NCBI RefSeq assembly: GCF_047496725.1
Contig: NW_027328669.1
Span: forward strand, 970,001 to 1,034,000
Length of the DNA stretch: 64,000 nucleotides
Source of the DNA: Anoplolepis gracilipes
Taxonomy: Eukaryota; Arthropoda; Insecta; Hymenoptera; Formicidae
Direction of reading: 5' to 3'
Shown here piece after piece: positions 11,225 through 22,190 of this stretch (positions within the stretch are counted from its first letter, which is position 1; each line of letters begins with the position of its first letter). The position numbers and the translations under genes are program-made. The notes under the pieces are model-generated. The model was not told the origin of the DNA. It worked only from the letters and a program-made list of their open reading frames with translations, and ran no database searches.

Positions 11225-11560
11225 TTAACACGAAGGATGCAATTTGATATTTTTACAATGTTCGTTAAGCCTTGTGCGCAAATGTCTTTTTGTTTGCCCT
11301 ATGTAAAACGCATCACAATCTCTACAACGAATTTTATATATGACATTAGTTCTATTATCAATATTTAACATATCTTTGCCACGTCTGATCAATGTGTTAA
11401 GCTTATTCGTTACTGTCGACGCTACACTCAAACCCGTGTCTTGTATTGATCGGCGCAAACATGAACTAAAATCTTTAACAAAAGGTAGCAACATAAAAAA
11501 GTTTTTTAGTTGTAATTTATCGATAGATTCATCAGTGTTAGTGGTTTTACGATTCTTCAA
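11225..11560 (-). pseudogene. PLE-A C-terminal GIY-YIG endonuclease region
   Basis: The endonuclease nicks the target for reverse transcription. The frame shows TNVIYKIRCRDCDAFYIGQT followed by KRHLRTRLNEH, the GIY-YIG core with its catalytic Arg. It ends at a stop after LHPSC, while homologous sequence continues further, so the C-terminus is cut off by a nonsense change or frame shift. The sister copy at 17129-17464 is almost identical in sequence. Confidence 0.85.
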
Positions 11561-11689
11561 AACATATATTCTTTTTTGTATGTGTCGCTCAACAAATTTT
11601 TCAGGGAAACAATTATTACGTAATGTTTTACGAACTATATTTATATTCTCTTTGTGGAATCTGACATCTGAGAGTAGTAAGGCATGATC

Positions 11690-12420
11690 AACGAGATTAT
11701 ATATAGTATTTATTTTGTACTTTGTTGGGTGGTTAGAGTGAAAGTTAATGTATCTTCCCGACCAGGCTTCCTAAACCAATTGGTTATAAGTGTGTTGTCG
11801 ACACGCATAATCGTTGTATTTAAAAAACTAATGGAATTGTTATGTTCTATTTCAACGGTAAACTTCAATCGGGGGTGAAAATTATTAAAGGTCTTTATTA
11901 TTTCGTCTAAGCTTATGCGCGGAACTACTGCGAAGATATCGTCAACATATCGATAATAGGTGGTGACGTTAAAACTTCAAGAATGTAAACAATGTGACTC
12001 TAGGTCATCCATGACTTTGTCGGCCAAAATCGGGAATAATGGAGAATCCATTGGACTTCCAAAAATCTGTTCATAAAAAAGGCCATTAAAACTAAAACTG
12101 GTTGAGTCTAAAATCAGTTCAATTATATGTAAGAATTGCGGGAGAGTAAAGTTCGTGACAGAAGTAATGTCGTTCCACCGTTTTTTGATGGCACTCAAAA
12201 CTAAATCTTTAGGGATATTCGTAAAGAAGGAACTCACGACCAATGAGATCATCAAATCCTTGTTATCGATAATTGTATCTTTGATCTTAGCAGAGAAGGA
12301 CTAACCGTCTTTAATGTGTGAGGCTGGCTTTTTAATTGATCTATGTAATATGTCATGTACGTACGCGGAGACGTTATAAAGAGGCCCACCAATAGATATC
12401 ACTTTCCATAGTATTAGTAT
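11690..12420 (-). pseudogene. PLE-A reverse transcriptase fragment
   Basis: The palm region of a Penelope RT read over two frames. SSFFTNIPKDLVLSAIKK near 12220 is the family's first-Asp motif, here with the Asp changed to Val just upstream. FGSPMDSPLFPILADKVM lies near 12040, and the catalytic YRYVDDIFAVVPR near 11940. It shares sequence with 13450-13743 on the plus strand. The D-to-V change and frameshifts make it inactive. Confidence 0.82.
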
Positions 12421-12429
12421 TAATCGTAA

Positions 12430-13743
12430 GTTTCATAAATTTATATTGACAAACTAACATACGTTGTTAAATTTCGAGATAGAAGACGTAAACATTAATT
12501 TAAAATATCTTTCAAAAAAGATTATTGATATTGAGAAGGGACTTTTTGACTGTTTACCACATGACTTGTTGTCTAACTTTTTCGAACTTAATAAACAAAG
12601 AATCTTATCTTTTGACCTTAAAACAAAGAATAATTCGATTAAAAAGATTAGCAATTTAAAACTAAAACATAATTTCAAAGAAGATCCTTTTTCAAATGTT
12701 GACACATCTAAATCGCTTGTGAACATTAATGGTAAGACGGTTCCCGATAATATATCCATGCTTCTAAGCTTAGGCGATAATTTTGCGTTACCCATAAATT
12801 CGTTACGCAGTAATGATCGAGTCAAAGTAGTATTAGATGTTGTCAAGAATTTTGAGTTCTGTTCAGATAAGATTCCCACTGATTTGTTAGAAACAACGAG
12901 AATTTCGGTTGCCAATACACTCCAGAGATTCTTGAGTTCGAAAAAACATATGAGTTATGTCGACAAGCATATTCTTGGCATATTGCTTTTTCACGTTCTA
13001 AAAGGTTTTTATTTGACAATAAAGACATTTTAGTCACCAAGGCCGACAAGGGTCAGGCCACCGTGGTAATGAATAGGACGGATTATTTGCAAAAAATGGA
13101 ATTGTTGTTGAATGATTAATCTACCTACAAAAAGATAAATAAAGATCCAATTAAACCACTTACGAATAAGATAAATACACTATTAAAATCATGGGGGGCT
13201 AATGAATTGATTGATGAAAAAACGTACAAACATCTTAGGTACACTAACAGTAATCTACCTCGTTGTTACGGTCTACCAAAGATCCATAAATCAGGTTTTC
13301 CTTTAAAAGTTATTGTTTCGTCTATTGGTGGTCCTCTTTATAACGTCTCCGCGTACATACATGACATATTACATAGATCAATTAAAAAGCCAGCCTCACA
13401 CATTAAAGACGGTTGGTTCTTCTCTGCTAAGATCAAAGATACAATTATCGATAACAAGAATTTGATGATCTCATTGGACGTGAGTTCCTTATTTACGAAT
13501 ATCCCTAAAGATTTAGTTTTGAGTGCCATTAAAAAACGGTGGAACGACATTACTTCCGTCACGAACTTTACTCTCCCGCAATTTTTACATATAATTGAAC
13601 TGATTTTAGACTCAACCAGTTTTAGTTTTAATGGCCTTTTTTATGAACAGATTTTTGGAAGTCCAATGGGTTCTCCATTATTCCCGATTTTGGCCGACAT
13701 AGTCATGGATGACATAGAGTCACATTGTTTATATCCCTACTGA
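12430..13743 (+). pseudogene. PLE-A, plus-strand 5' part (N-terminal domain and RT)
   Basis: The complementary 5' portion of a Penelope element. 12464-13033 encodes the N-terminal region. About 13036-13120 has VTKADKGQATVVMNRTDY. 13207-13743 encodes RT fingers and palm, with LPRCYGLPKIHKSGFP, LDVSSLFTNIP (first catalytic Asp intact) and FGSPMGSPLFPILADIVM. Similarity to PLE-A stops at 13743, before the YVDD motif. The rest of a plus-strand copy appears at 17007-17993, so this may be one copy split by the 3.2 kb between. Confidence 0.85.
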
Positions 13744-14110
13744 AAAAAATCACATCACGAAATTACATGATGAAAACACGTAACAAAATCACGTAATTAA
13801 TGACGAGACTAAATCACGTAACGGATTGTTCCAAATCGATACGTGATTTTTAAAAATAACATGATTTTAGAAAATCATGTAATTTTGAAAAATCACGTAA
13901 ATTACGGGAAATTACATGACATTCTTTTTAGAAGACATTAAGGTATTGAATTAATAAGGTCTACCATTTTTTGCATATTATTAATGTATTAAGTTGTAAA
14001 ACGTCCAGTTAAATCGCATAATAAAATTATGTAATTCCATCCCAAAAAGAAACATTTTACGTAACATATTACGTTATATATTATGTAAAAAAATAACATA
14101 ATCAATTACT
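13744..14110. repeat. Cluster of AATCACGTAAT-type short inverted motifs
   Basis: Directly after the broken PLE-A sequence there are about ten diverged copies of AAATCACGTAAT and its reverse complement, in both orientations, spaced 15-40 bp. They resemble subterminal binding-site clusters of DNA transposons. There is no coding frame. Confidence 0.6.
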
Positions 14111-14195
14111 TAATTTACTTTATAGAAATTAACATCATTTTTATAATTACCATTTATTTATAACATTATAATTATCATTTATAAGTAAAAAATTA

Positions 14196-14522
14196 TTAAT
14201 AAAAATACAAATTTGGCACTGGGCATATATACATCATGTCATCTATCTTCATAAAAACGCAAATTCTTTCAATGCTGTTGGTATCTTTTACAATTAAATT
14301 ATCAGAAATATTTACAACTTTTTTCAATGGTAAAGAATTGTTATTAAAAACATCTTCTGTGTTTACTAAATGACAGATGATATACTCTTTTCTGGTTAGT
14401 ACATCGATAATAAAGTTCACAATGCGAATAAAATCCCCTTCTGTTGTTAAAGCATGCGAATTATCTGATCGAATCATTTTATAATTTAAAAAAAAGTATA
14501 AAAACAGAAGTACAAACAACAA
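14196..14522 (-). pseudogene. Unclassified transposon ORF, C-terminal fragment
   Basis: A 108-codon minus frame containing SHALTTEGDFIRIVNFII and later SIERICVFMKIDDMMYICPVPN. The pattern looks like the C-terminus of a repeated insect transposon-encoded protein, but I cannot name the family. It probably belongs with the minus-strand fragments at 14852-15500, 15930-16020 and 16503-16800, all reading the same way. Confidence 0.4.
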
Positions 14523-14851
14523 AAATTAAAATTTTAGGTAAAAATTAAAAATTAAAATTATAAGTTGAAAGTTACATGAAAAAATTTATGCGTGACAGAG
14601 AGACGTTAGATGAAGTCAACTTTTATTTCGGAAACCGAAGATTTCGAGAAATATCAAGAACCTTTATATGCATTGTTTAACAATATAATTCCGCCTTCAT
14701 AAATTTCTCATTCGTTTGTCAGATTCCATAAATCAACATTAGTACTTTCCAAATCTCAATAATTAGTCCAACATAATAACAAGTATAATGCATATCTGCA
14801 TCTCTAACAATAAGATAACAAGTTATCTAAAATGGATTTTACGTCTCGTGT

Positions 14852-15500
14852 TTATTTATACCAGCGGTTATATTTCATTCTTTTCCATTTTTTATAAAGC
14901 GCATAACCATTAATCTTTAACAAAGAAGAAAAACATTGATAATAACATTGTTTAATTGTCAGCGGGTCAGGTTTAATCACACACTCGTGATCTATCATAT
15001 TATTGCACGCTTGGCGATCTCTCGATGCAGAATCTGCGCGAACAGATTTTGCTTCTTCACACATCACGTCCCGTATAATTATATGCTATCTTATCATTAT
15101 GGACTCCCGCCCATTCCGCCGTTTTTGTGATATCGCGGTTTTTCGGTGTAGATCGGCAGATTAACAAAAATTGAAAAAACAATTCAACATTTTAAAAAGA
15201 TCAGCTAATGTACTTTACGGTAAACAATATATAAGTCCGTATTTCAAAACTGCAAGAATTATTTCAGCTTTACTACCTACTACTTGAGCATTTATAGTTT
15301 CATTAGCTTCTTCTTTTTGTAACATTTCTATTAATTTACTAGATTCAATATTATTTTCCCTATTGCCATCTTCAGAGTTAACTTCAAGAATATTATTGCT
15401 GTCATCTTCTTCATCGCTAGATTGAAGTAATTCTTCATGTGCATCGTAGATCCATGAATCCTGTAGATAATTATGTTTATTATTATAGAGTTTAACAAAT
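14852..15500 (-). pseudogene. Unclassified transposon ORF, middle fragments
   Basis: The minus strand shows an exon-like stretch from about 15465 (after ATTATCTACAG) with SWIYDAHEELLQSSDEED and, further on, AEIILAVLKYGLIYCLP. Later, 15067-14852 is open with CEEAKSVRADSASRDRQACN. Stops between the parts show decay. The acidic start followed by a helical segment resembles N-terminal regions of DNA-transposon proteins, but no catalytic motif is visible. Confidence 0.4.
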
Positions 15501-15929
15501 GATTATGAAAATAAGAACGCGGTAATATTTTTAACATTAATGCATTATTCAGTAATTTATTAGTATAAACATTTTGAAAATAATAGATTATTAAATAATT
15601 TTTGGCATTAAAAATAATATTTAAAAAAATTAACTGTCAATATATTGGGAGCGGTATTTTGAACTGTAAAATTTTAAAAAATTTCAATCTGCAATTAAAA
15701 AAAGGAATTAGAATTCTACTTGCAATTAGATTCTTCAAACGACTTTTAAATACATACAATATTTTAATATAAGCTGATACAAAAATGTCTGGTATAAAAG
15801 GTATAATAAAAATTTGTGAAGATTAAAATTTATAAAAAAAATAAAAATAAAAATAATTGACGTGTTACTAATTGATGCAAATTACAAACATATTGAGAAA
15901 TCATATAAAGTAAAAGAAGTATATTCTTA

Positions 15930-16020
15930 CATAAAAATTTTCATCCTCAGAGTCGGATAAATCGTACAATTGATTCCTATAATTTATTGAAATCTGAGTT
16001 GTATCTACTGTTTGTAAAAA
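15930..16020 (-). pseudogene. Probable exon of the same unclassified transposon gene
   Basis: Minus-strand stretch after TTTTTTACAAACAG, encoding ISINYRNQLYDLSDSEDENF and then a possible donor GTAAGAAT. The acidic DLSDSEDE segment matches in style the exon downstream. Very short, so only tentative. Confidence 0.3.
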
Positions 16021-16502
16021 ATAAATTTTATATTTTTAAAAATATACTAAAAGATTCTAATTTAAACTTATAATTTAACTTCTAATTTAAACTTATAATT
16101 TGAAAAATTAAAAATTAAATATTCTATTTAGAATAATAAGAACTTTAATGTCTTTCATATACAAAAGTAAAATTAATTAAATTGAAAAACATAATAGTTA
16201 GTTCTTCCGTATTTTGTTAATTATCAATATATTTTGAAAATAATATAATAAATGTTATTAATTACTTATGACTCCCATAAGTGTTTTTCAAACACTTTTT
16301 AAAAAAAACCTTTTTTTATGTATGTTAACTATTTGTACAAATTCTAAATAAAGAATTATACATATGTAGAAATAATTTCAAATATTTACAATGCTTTTAT
16401 ATATTATTTAAAAAATACAATTCCATAAATAAATGTTTTGTAAAAAAGTTTATAGTTTTTGTAAAAAATAATATACACTAATATACCTGCTCTAATGTTG
16501 AC

Positions 16503-16800
16503 AATGATTATTGATCATTTTGCTCAATAAATGGATTTTCATGTATTGATGAAGATTCATGACAATTATGTTGTATGAGATTTATATGCTCGTCTTGTAC
16601 TAAATGCAACGAGTCAGAACTAAGTTGCTCATTATACATAATATTTGCTGACCCTTCATTGGAGAATAATGAGCACATACTATTATATTGACTTGTGCTA
16701 GTAGAAGCTTGACAGCTTGTGTTGTCACTATCACTAAATGATTGACGATTACAGTATTCCTAAATGAAAGAAATAAATTAATATTAATATAATGCAAAAT
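16503..16800 (-). pseudogene. Ser/Asn-rich upstream fragment of the same remnant
   Basis: One minus frame reads SFSDSDNTSCQASTSTSQYN and later SSDSLHLVQDEHINLIQHN before a stop near 16510. It is low-complexity and acidic, unrecognised, and lies upstream of the fragments at 15930-16020 and 14852-15500 in the same orientation. Confidence 0.3.
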
Positions 16801-16839
16801 AAAATGAACATACTTTTATATTTTACATTATGAGAATAA

Positions 16840-16895
16840 GGCCCGTTTGCACCAACATTATTTTGGCTTTAAACGAGACTTAAGTGTAAGTTTAT
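16840..16895. repeat. Possible transposon terminus (GGCCCGTTTGCACCAAC)
   Basis: GGCCCGTTTGCACCAAC followed by ATTATTTTGGC resembles terminal inverted repeats of some PIF/Harbinger-type elements. I did not find a clear partner copy, so this is tentative. Confidence 0.3.
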
Positions 16896-17128
16896 CTTTA
16901 TTTATTTAGAAAGAAAGATAAAGATTAGTCTCTTTTTATAATCATAAAATATAATAAAAAGAAAAATAAAGAAACTTTTAGAAGCTTACATAAGAAATTT
17001 TTAGAGCCTTACTACTCTCAGATGTCAGATTCCACAAAGAGAATATAAATATAGTTCGTAAAACATTACGTAATAATTGTTTCCCTGAAAAATTTGTTGA
17101 GCGACACATACAAAAAAGAATATATGTT

Positions 17129-17464
17129 TTGAAGAATCGTAAAACCACTAACACTGATGAATCTATCGATAAATTACAACTAAAAAACTTTTTTATGTTG
17201 CTACCTTTTGTTAAAGATTTTAGTTCATGTTTGCGCCGATCAATACAAGACACGGGTTTGAGTGTAGCGTCGACAGTAACGAATAAGCTTAACACATTAA
17301 TCAGACGTGGCAAAGATATGTTAAATATTGATAATAGAACTAATGTCATATATAAAATTCGTTGTAGAGATTGTGATGTGTTTTACATAGGGCAAACAAA
17401 AAGACATTTGCGCACAAGGCTTAACGAACATTGTAAAAATATCAAATTACATCCTTCGTGTTAA
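17129..17464 (+). pseudogene. PLE-A GIY-YIG endonuclease region, second copy
   Basis: An open frame of 111 codons with VIYKIRCRDCDVFYIGQT, differing from the copy at 11225-11560 by essentially one residue (Ala/Val). It stops at the same place after LHPSC, so the premature stop predates the duplication of the two copies. Confidence 0.85.
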
Positions 17465-17903
17465 TCCGTAATTAGTAAGCATAGATCGGAATTCGGACAT
17501 GACTTTGAGTGGAATAGCCCAGAGATTTTACATAACGAGAAATTTATAAAAAAGAGAGAAATAGTAGAAATGTTTTTTATCAAGAAATTTAACAACAACA
17601 CAATAAACTTACAAAAAGACACAGAAAACCTACATAATATTTATGACAAGATTATAAAGGTCGTCTAAAATGTTTTTTAAAAAATCGACAGTTTAGTTTC
17701 GACATTAGTTTTGACAAGATGTGTTCCGTCACTTGTTGGTTCGTCAAATCAATATGTTTAATTAACTGCTACTTGTACAACACATTGATATACATCTTTG
17801 TTCACTCGAATGTATGTACTAAATTTATTTGGATTTTGATTGATTTACTGCGTTTACCGTCTTGATTCAATTTATAATTTATTTGTTATTCATTGTAGTT
17901 AAA

Positions 17904-17940
17904 CTTGAAAAGGACCACAACCAAATGGTCGAAACGTCGT
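17904..17940 (+). ncRNA. Hammerhead-ribozyme-like motif, PLE-A copy 2
   Basis: Same as 10750-10785 on the opposite strand: CTTGAAAAG, stem GACC/GGTC, then GAAACGTCG. Confidence 0.5.
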
Positions 17941-18040
17941 TTTAATATAAAGATATTATTGGCTAGTTTGGTCGTTCTACTTACATTACCTGCTATATAT
18001 ATATATAATTAAAATTAAAATTAAAATAATAATCTTACAA

Positions 18041-18426
18041 TTGATTTGCTGGCGAGACTGTTTGACACCGACACTGACACTAATACCAAGTATACACATG
18101 AGCAAGTATACACATGACAACTTAGCACAGTACACTAGACTTCTTTTAAAAAATCTTTGTTTTATTTACGTTCTAAGTACCAAACTAGGTTATCATTTGC
18201 TCATGTTTATTTTCATCGTTTAGTATAGTCTTTACAACAAAAATAAATAAAACAAATTTAAATACAGTTGAAATAATTATATAAAATTATATACCTCGAT
18301 AACTCGAAACTGAACCTCGAAAAACCTCTCTAATTCGAATTTTTTTTATTTATAAAAAAACCTTTACAAGTCGAAGAAAAATAGGAAATTAATTAAAAAT
18401 TAAAGTTTTTTTACAAATTAAAAAAA
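18041..18426. other. AT-rich spacer with a possible pogo/Tigger-like end
   Basis: No gene is visible. ACCTCGATAACTCGAA at 18291-18306 and a diverged second CCTCGAAAAACC resemble ends of pogo/Tigger-type MITEs, but no full pair was found. Confidence 0.3.
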
Positions 18427-19197
18427 CACATTTGCAAAAACAGGTGTGTAAAAGATATCTTGTCTGTACGACATTCGTATGCAACATAGTATAATGCAAC
18501 ATAATATAATGTGGTATAACAGGGCTCCAAGCGAAGATTTAAAAAAAACGCGCCATTGGTGATACCTCACGGGTGATGTAGAAACTCACCATCATTTGTT
18601 ATTTTAATATTGTCAAAACGATACGTGTGATGAGTATATGTTTATGTGTCGTATTGTGTTACAAACATATACGCGTATAAAAAAGTACAATTAAATTAAA
18701 TATGTAATCGCTATTATATTATATTTTCTATAAATAGATAGTTTCTTATTACTAATATATTTGTTACTATTATTATTTTTTTTTAGTACAACGCGGCTTG
18801 GTTCTTAATATGCGTGAGTGTTAAATGCTTTTCCGAGATTTATAGTCTCTTTTATAAAATTATTTATAAATTAAATTATTAAAATTAAAATTAAATAAAA
18901 TTATATATAATATTAATATTATTATTATTATTTAATATTTTTAATATTAAATTATTTATAATTATTTAATTATTAAATTTTTATGTATAGAATTAAATAT
19001 TTAATCAATTTAACAGTTGAATAATTTATTAAAAATATTAATATTAATATTAATTTCAAATTTAATTTAATTTAATTTTAATTTAATGACATAATTTATA
19101 ATTTATAGTTATAATTTTAATGTTCTACATATTATTAATCATTTTTTAAATAATTCTTGAGAAAGCATTTCGCCCTATTAACTGTTGCGCGTATGAA
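18427..19197. repeat. Right arm of ~780-bp inverted repeat
   Basis: Reverse complement of 1-782. Its outer end is GTTGCGCGTATGAA at 19197, after which we cannot test whether the repeat continues, because the partner would lie left of the window. Confidence 0.9.
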
Positions 19198-20308
19198 GAA
19201 TCGAGAAGCGAACAGCAGAATAGAGCAGCATTGCCGTCGTTTTCATCGTCGGCTTGGTAGAAAAAAGACAGAAAACAGTACATCTGTTCTTTTCAATTAT
19301 CCGAAGCTAACCGAATCTCCGAGGACTCACATACGCGGTTCGCGCTTGTGTGCATCATCCCTTCTACCGACGTATCTCCTCTATTTGGCATGTTGCGCGC
19401 CCTGAATCTGGCTTCTCTGGTAGTGATGTCGTGACGCATTGTTCCTCGCATTAAATGCTAGAATTAGTACCTTCTCTTTATTGAACAATTGGACGAATTA
19501 GAATTTTAATTAACGCCTCCATATACATAGAGAGGTGTTTCTTTCGACTTCGAGTCTCAAAAAATTCTTCTCTATTGGTTCAAGAGATTTTTCCGTTTGG
19601 CCAATGAGGAGTTTGGTACCGTCAGAGTCGCTTATCGCTATTTAGAAATTTATTATAAACAACTGTCACTTTAGGTGGTCCGTCAGGCGAGCTCTCTTAT
19701 CGAATGCTTCTTAAGTTTTCGTCGCCGTTTCAAATTTTCGATTGCAGTTCTAAACAACTGTTTCGAGTTACGGTGACTCTGTTTTATTTAAAATTCTTTT
19801 AGAGTTTAGAGAGCAGTTCAAGTGTTTATGCTCTATTCGATTTCTAAGATTTCTTTGGTTGTCTTATTTAGAGTTGGTTTCGCCTTACGGAGGTTTGTTA
19901 AAAATTTTATCGTCCACGTAACGTAATATTCCTGGAGTGTGACTAAAGTGACAGCTCTCACGGTTTGATATTTTGCCGTAGAGCGTTCTTAGAATCACTG
20001 TCTCTATATGTTTATGCATTCCTTTCGAAAAGAAAGAATCGTGAAGTCTACAAAACGTAACAAAGTATTAAATTAACTTATTAAATATTAAAGTAACTTG
20101 TTAAATATTAAAAAAAGAGAGAGAGTAATCTATTTAAGTAGTTAACTTATTGTTTGTAAATATAAAATAATCTATTAAGCTATTGTAGTTATTGCATAAA
20201 ATTTTGTTTATATTTTATTATTTATTTATTTATTTATTTCCTTCGTTATTATATTTTTATATATTTCATTGTACTTGGATTCTTCTATTTTATTTTTATT
20301 TTATTTAT
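19198..20308. other. Non-coding stretch, no gene seen
   Basis: More balanced base composition than the neighbours at 19198-20000. Apart from the short inverted repeat at 19381, nothing recognisable. The 82-codon frame at 19157-19405 overlaps the repeat arm and shows no family features. Confidence 0.6.
19381..19418. repeat. Short inverted repeat, left (partner 24492-24529)
   Basis: CTATTTGGCATGTTGCGCGC with the following CCTGAATCTGGCTTCTCT matches 24492-24529 in reverse complement with two mismatches. It is probably the left terminus of a 5.1-kb DNA element. Confidence 0.65.
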
Positions 20309-20747
20309 ACAGGGTGTCCGGTAATTACCGCCCCACCTCTCTAGGGCAGATAGAGCAGGTCAAATTGAACATAAAAGTCCTGTATCATTTTGCAATTTGC
20401 GCAATAATTATTAAACTATTAATTTAAAACATATGCTGAGTACTATATACGGCGCGCGCTCATACGCTAAGCGTTTTTAATTAATATTTTAATAATTATT
20501 GCGCAAATTGCAAAATAATAGAGGACTTTTATGTTCAGTTTGACCTGCTCTATCAACCCTAGAGAGGTGAGGCGATTATTACCGGACACTTTGTATATAT
20601 AGATAATATCGTTCGCTGAGCGTTTTTAATTAATAGTTTAATAATTATTGCGCAAATTGCAAAATGGTACAGGACTTTTATGTTCAATTTGACCTGCTCT
20701 ATCTGTCCTAGAGAGGTGGGGCGATTATTACCAGACACCCTGTATAT
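20309..20747. mobile_element. MITE array, ACAGGGTGTCCGG family
   Basis: A palindromic unit (20309-20600) plus an attached half unit (to 20747). The outer ends read TACAGGGTGTCCGG and its complement. The arms contain GCAGATAGAGCAGGTCAAA and GCGCAATAATTATTAAA. It is flanked by TA. Non-autonomous and without coding capacity. The same family occurs at 27786-28233, 30660-31185 and 56044-56353. Confidence 0.8.
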
Positions 20748-20988
20748 TTATATATTTATTTTATTTTATTGTTATTATTATTATTTTATTTATATATTTA
20801 TTTTGTTTTATTTTATTTATTTTTTTTATTCTATTTTTATTTTATTTTTATTAAGAATCGAATAAATCATGCAACATCATCGTCATGTTGATTATTGCAC
20901 TGAAACAAATTCTTTATTGCTCACACAAATAACTTGTTCTTGCTTGCACTAGTCCTGTTCAGTGCAGTGCAGTATGAACTCAGCGAAT

Positions 20989-21235
20989 TCGATCATCCGC
21001 ACTACACCACACTAATGCATATTAAAGGTTGCTATATATGAAGTATGTAAGATAATGACATAATATATAAACACTTTGATGAAAAATAATACTACAAAAA
21101 ATGACGGACAAATATATCATGATTGAATTTTAATTACTTAAAATGTTTATATGATTCCTTTTTATTTAGATATCTTAATGTATAGCAGTCTTTAGTATGC
21201 ACTAGTGTGGTGTAGTGCGGATGATCGAATTTGCT
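20989..21235. mobile_element. MITE with ~55-bp terminal inverted repeats
   Basis: GAATTCGATCATCCGCACTA...CACACTAATGCATATTAAAG at the left is repeated in reverse complement at 21180-21235 with few mismatches, enclosing about 135 bp of AT-rich sequence. Superfamily not determined. Confidence 0.8.
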
Positions 21236-21945
21236 ATCAGTGGAACAATAAAAAACAAACTTTATATCTCTCTGGCTCTGTCCTCTTCATCTCTTTGGGT
21301 AGTCTGAGTCTGAGTCTGCGTTTGGATCCGCTCTAAAATATCAAAAACTGCGCATTACGCACACACGAATAGACAATACAGCCAGGTTACTTGATTTTGT
21401 CTCTTTCTAATCGTCTGATGTTTCCACTTACACGATTACCTATGGCTCCCGCGCTCTATTCTATCTTCTCTCTGATTGCCACTACGTAAAACTTAACCTA
21501 ACTACCAAAAACATTCTGAATGCAACTGTCGTAACAGCATTATTGAAGAATATCTGCGAAGAATCTGTGAGAGAAAATTACTGAGATAATTTGCAAATGT
21601 AAAATATGATATTGTTAAATTATAATCTACTTTACCGAATATTTATATTATGCCTGCGTCTGAAATAATGGCCATAATAACAATATTTATACTATTTCTC
21701 ATTCTACTCTATGAAATTTTTCTGCTTATTAATTTTAAACCATTGTTTCTATAATTACATTCACAATAAAATTATTATTATTATTATAATTATTCGACTT
21801 TTCTTATAGTTAAGAACTCTGCCTTTTTTTAAAGACGGGAAAACGTAAAAACAACTTTTGCATCTCTTAACAGTGTAAAATATATTATCAGTTACGTATT
21901 ATAAGATAATATTGTTATCAATTAATAGACACATTTTTACTTACA
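21236..21945. other. Non-coding stretch, no gene seen
   Basis: No recognisable gene, RNA or repeat pair. Composition moves from mixed to AT-rich. Confidence 0.5.
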
Positions 21946-21949
21946 CAGA

Positions 21950-22190
21950 TGGAACAGCGACCAAAGCGTATAGGTAGTAAACACGGACCACTTCATTATC
22001 AGATGAAGCTCCAGTAAAGAAAAAGGCTGTATCTGCGTCAAATATCACCGCTGGAACTACAAAAGAAGATATTAAGGATATAAAAAGAATCCTGGAATAT
22101 ACAAACAGCGATACAGCAATTATTAATAATTCACATGCACAAACACATACACAATACTTCCCTGATAGCACAATAAGTTTTAGTTATGTT
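21950..22190 (+). pseudogene. Exon-like fragment inside the 19381-24529 element
   Basis: After a splice-acceptor-like TTACTTACACAG the plus strand encodes MEQRPKRIGSKHG and, one frame over, DEAPVKKKAVSASNITAGTT and NSDTAIINNSHAQTHTQYF. This looks like a basic N-terminal exon of a transposon protein with a frameshift. I do not recognise the family. Confidence 0.3.

Larger units (their letters stand above)
10696..12425 (-). mobile_element. Penelope-like element A, minus-strand copy
   Basis: A 1.7-kb 5'-truncated Penelope-like retroelement. From 5' to 3' it covers part of the reverse transcriptase, the GIY-YIG endonuclease, a 3' untranslated part and the terminal hammerhead-like motif. Its 3' kilobase is repeated in opposite orientation at 17007-17993. 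Its RT portion is repeated in opposite orientation at about 13300-13743, head to head across 12430. Confidence 0.88.
17007..17993 (+). mobile_element. PLE-A, plus-strand 3' part
   Basis: A near-perfect inverted copy of 10696-11680. It holds the late RT part, GIY-YIG region, 3' untranslated sequence and the end ...CTTACATTACCTGCT followed by TA repeats. The catalytic YVDD segment (about 290 bp) is missing between 13743 and 17007. It either is a separate 5'-truncated insertion or completes the plus-strand copy that starts at 12430. Confidence 0.88.
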
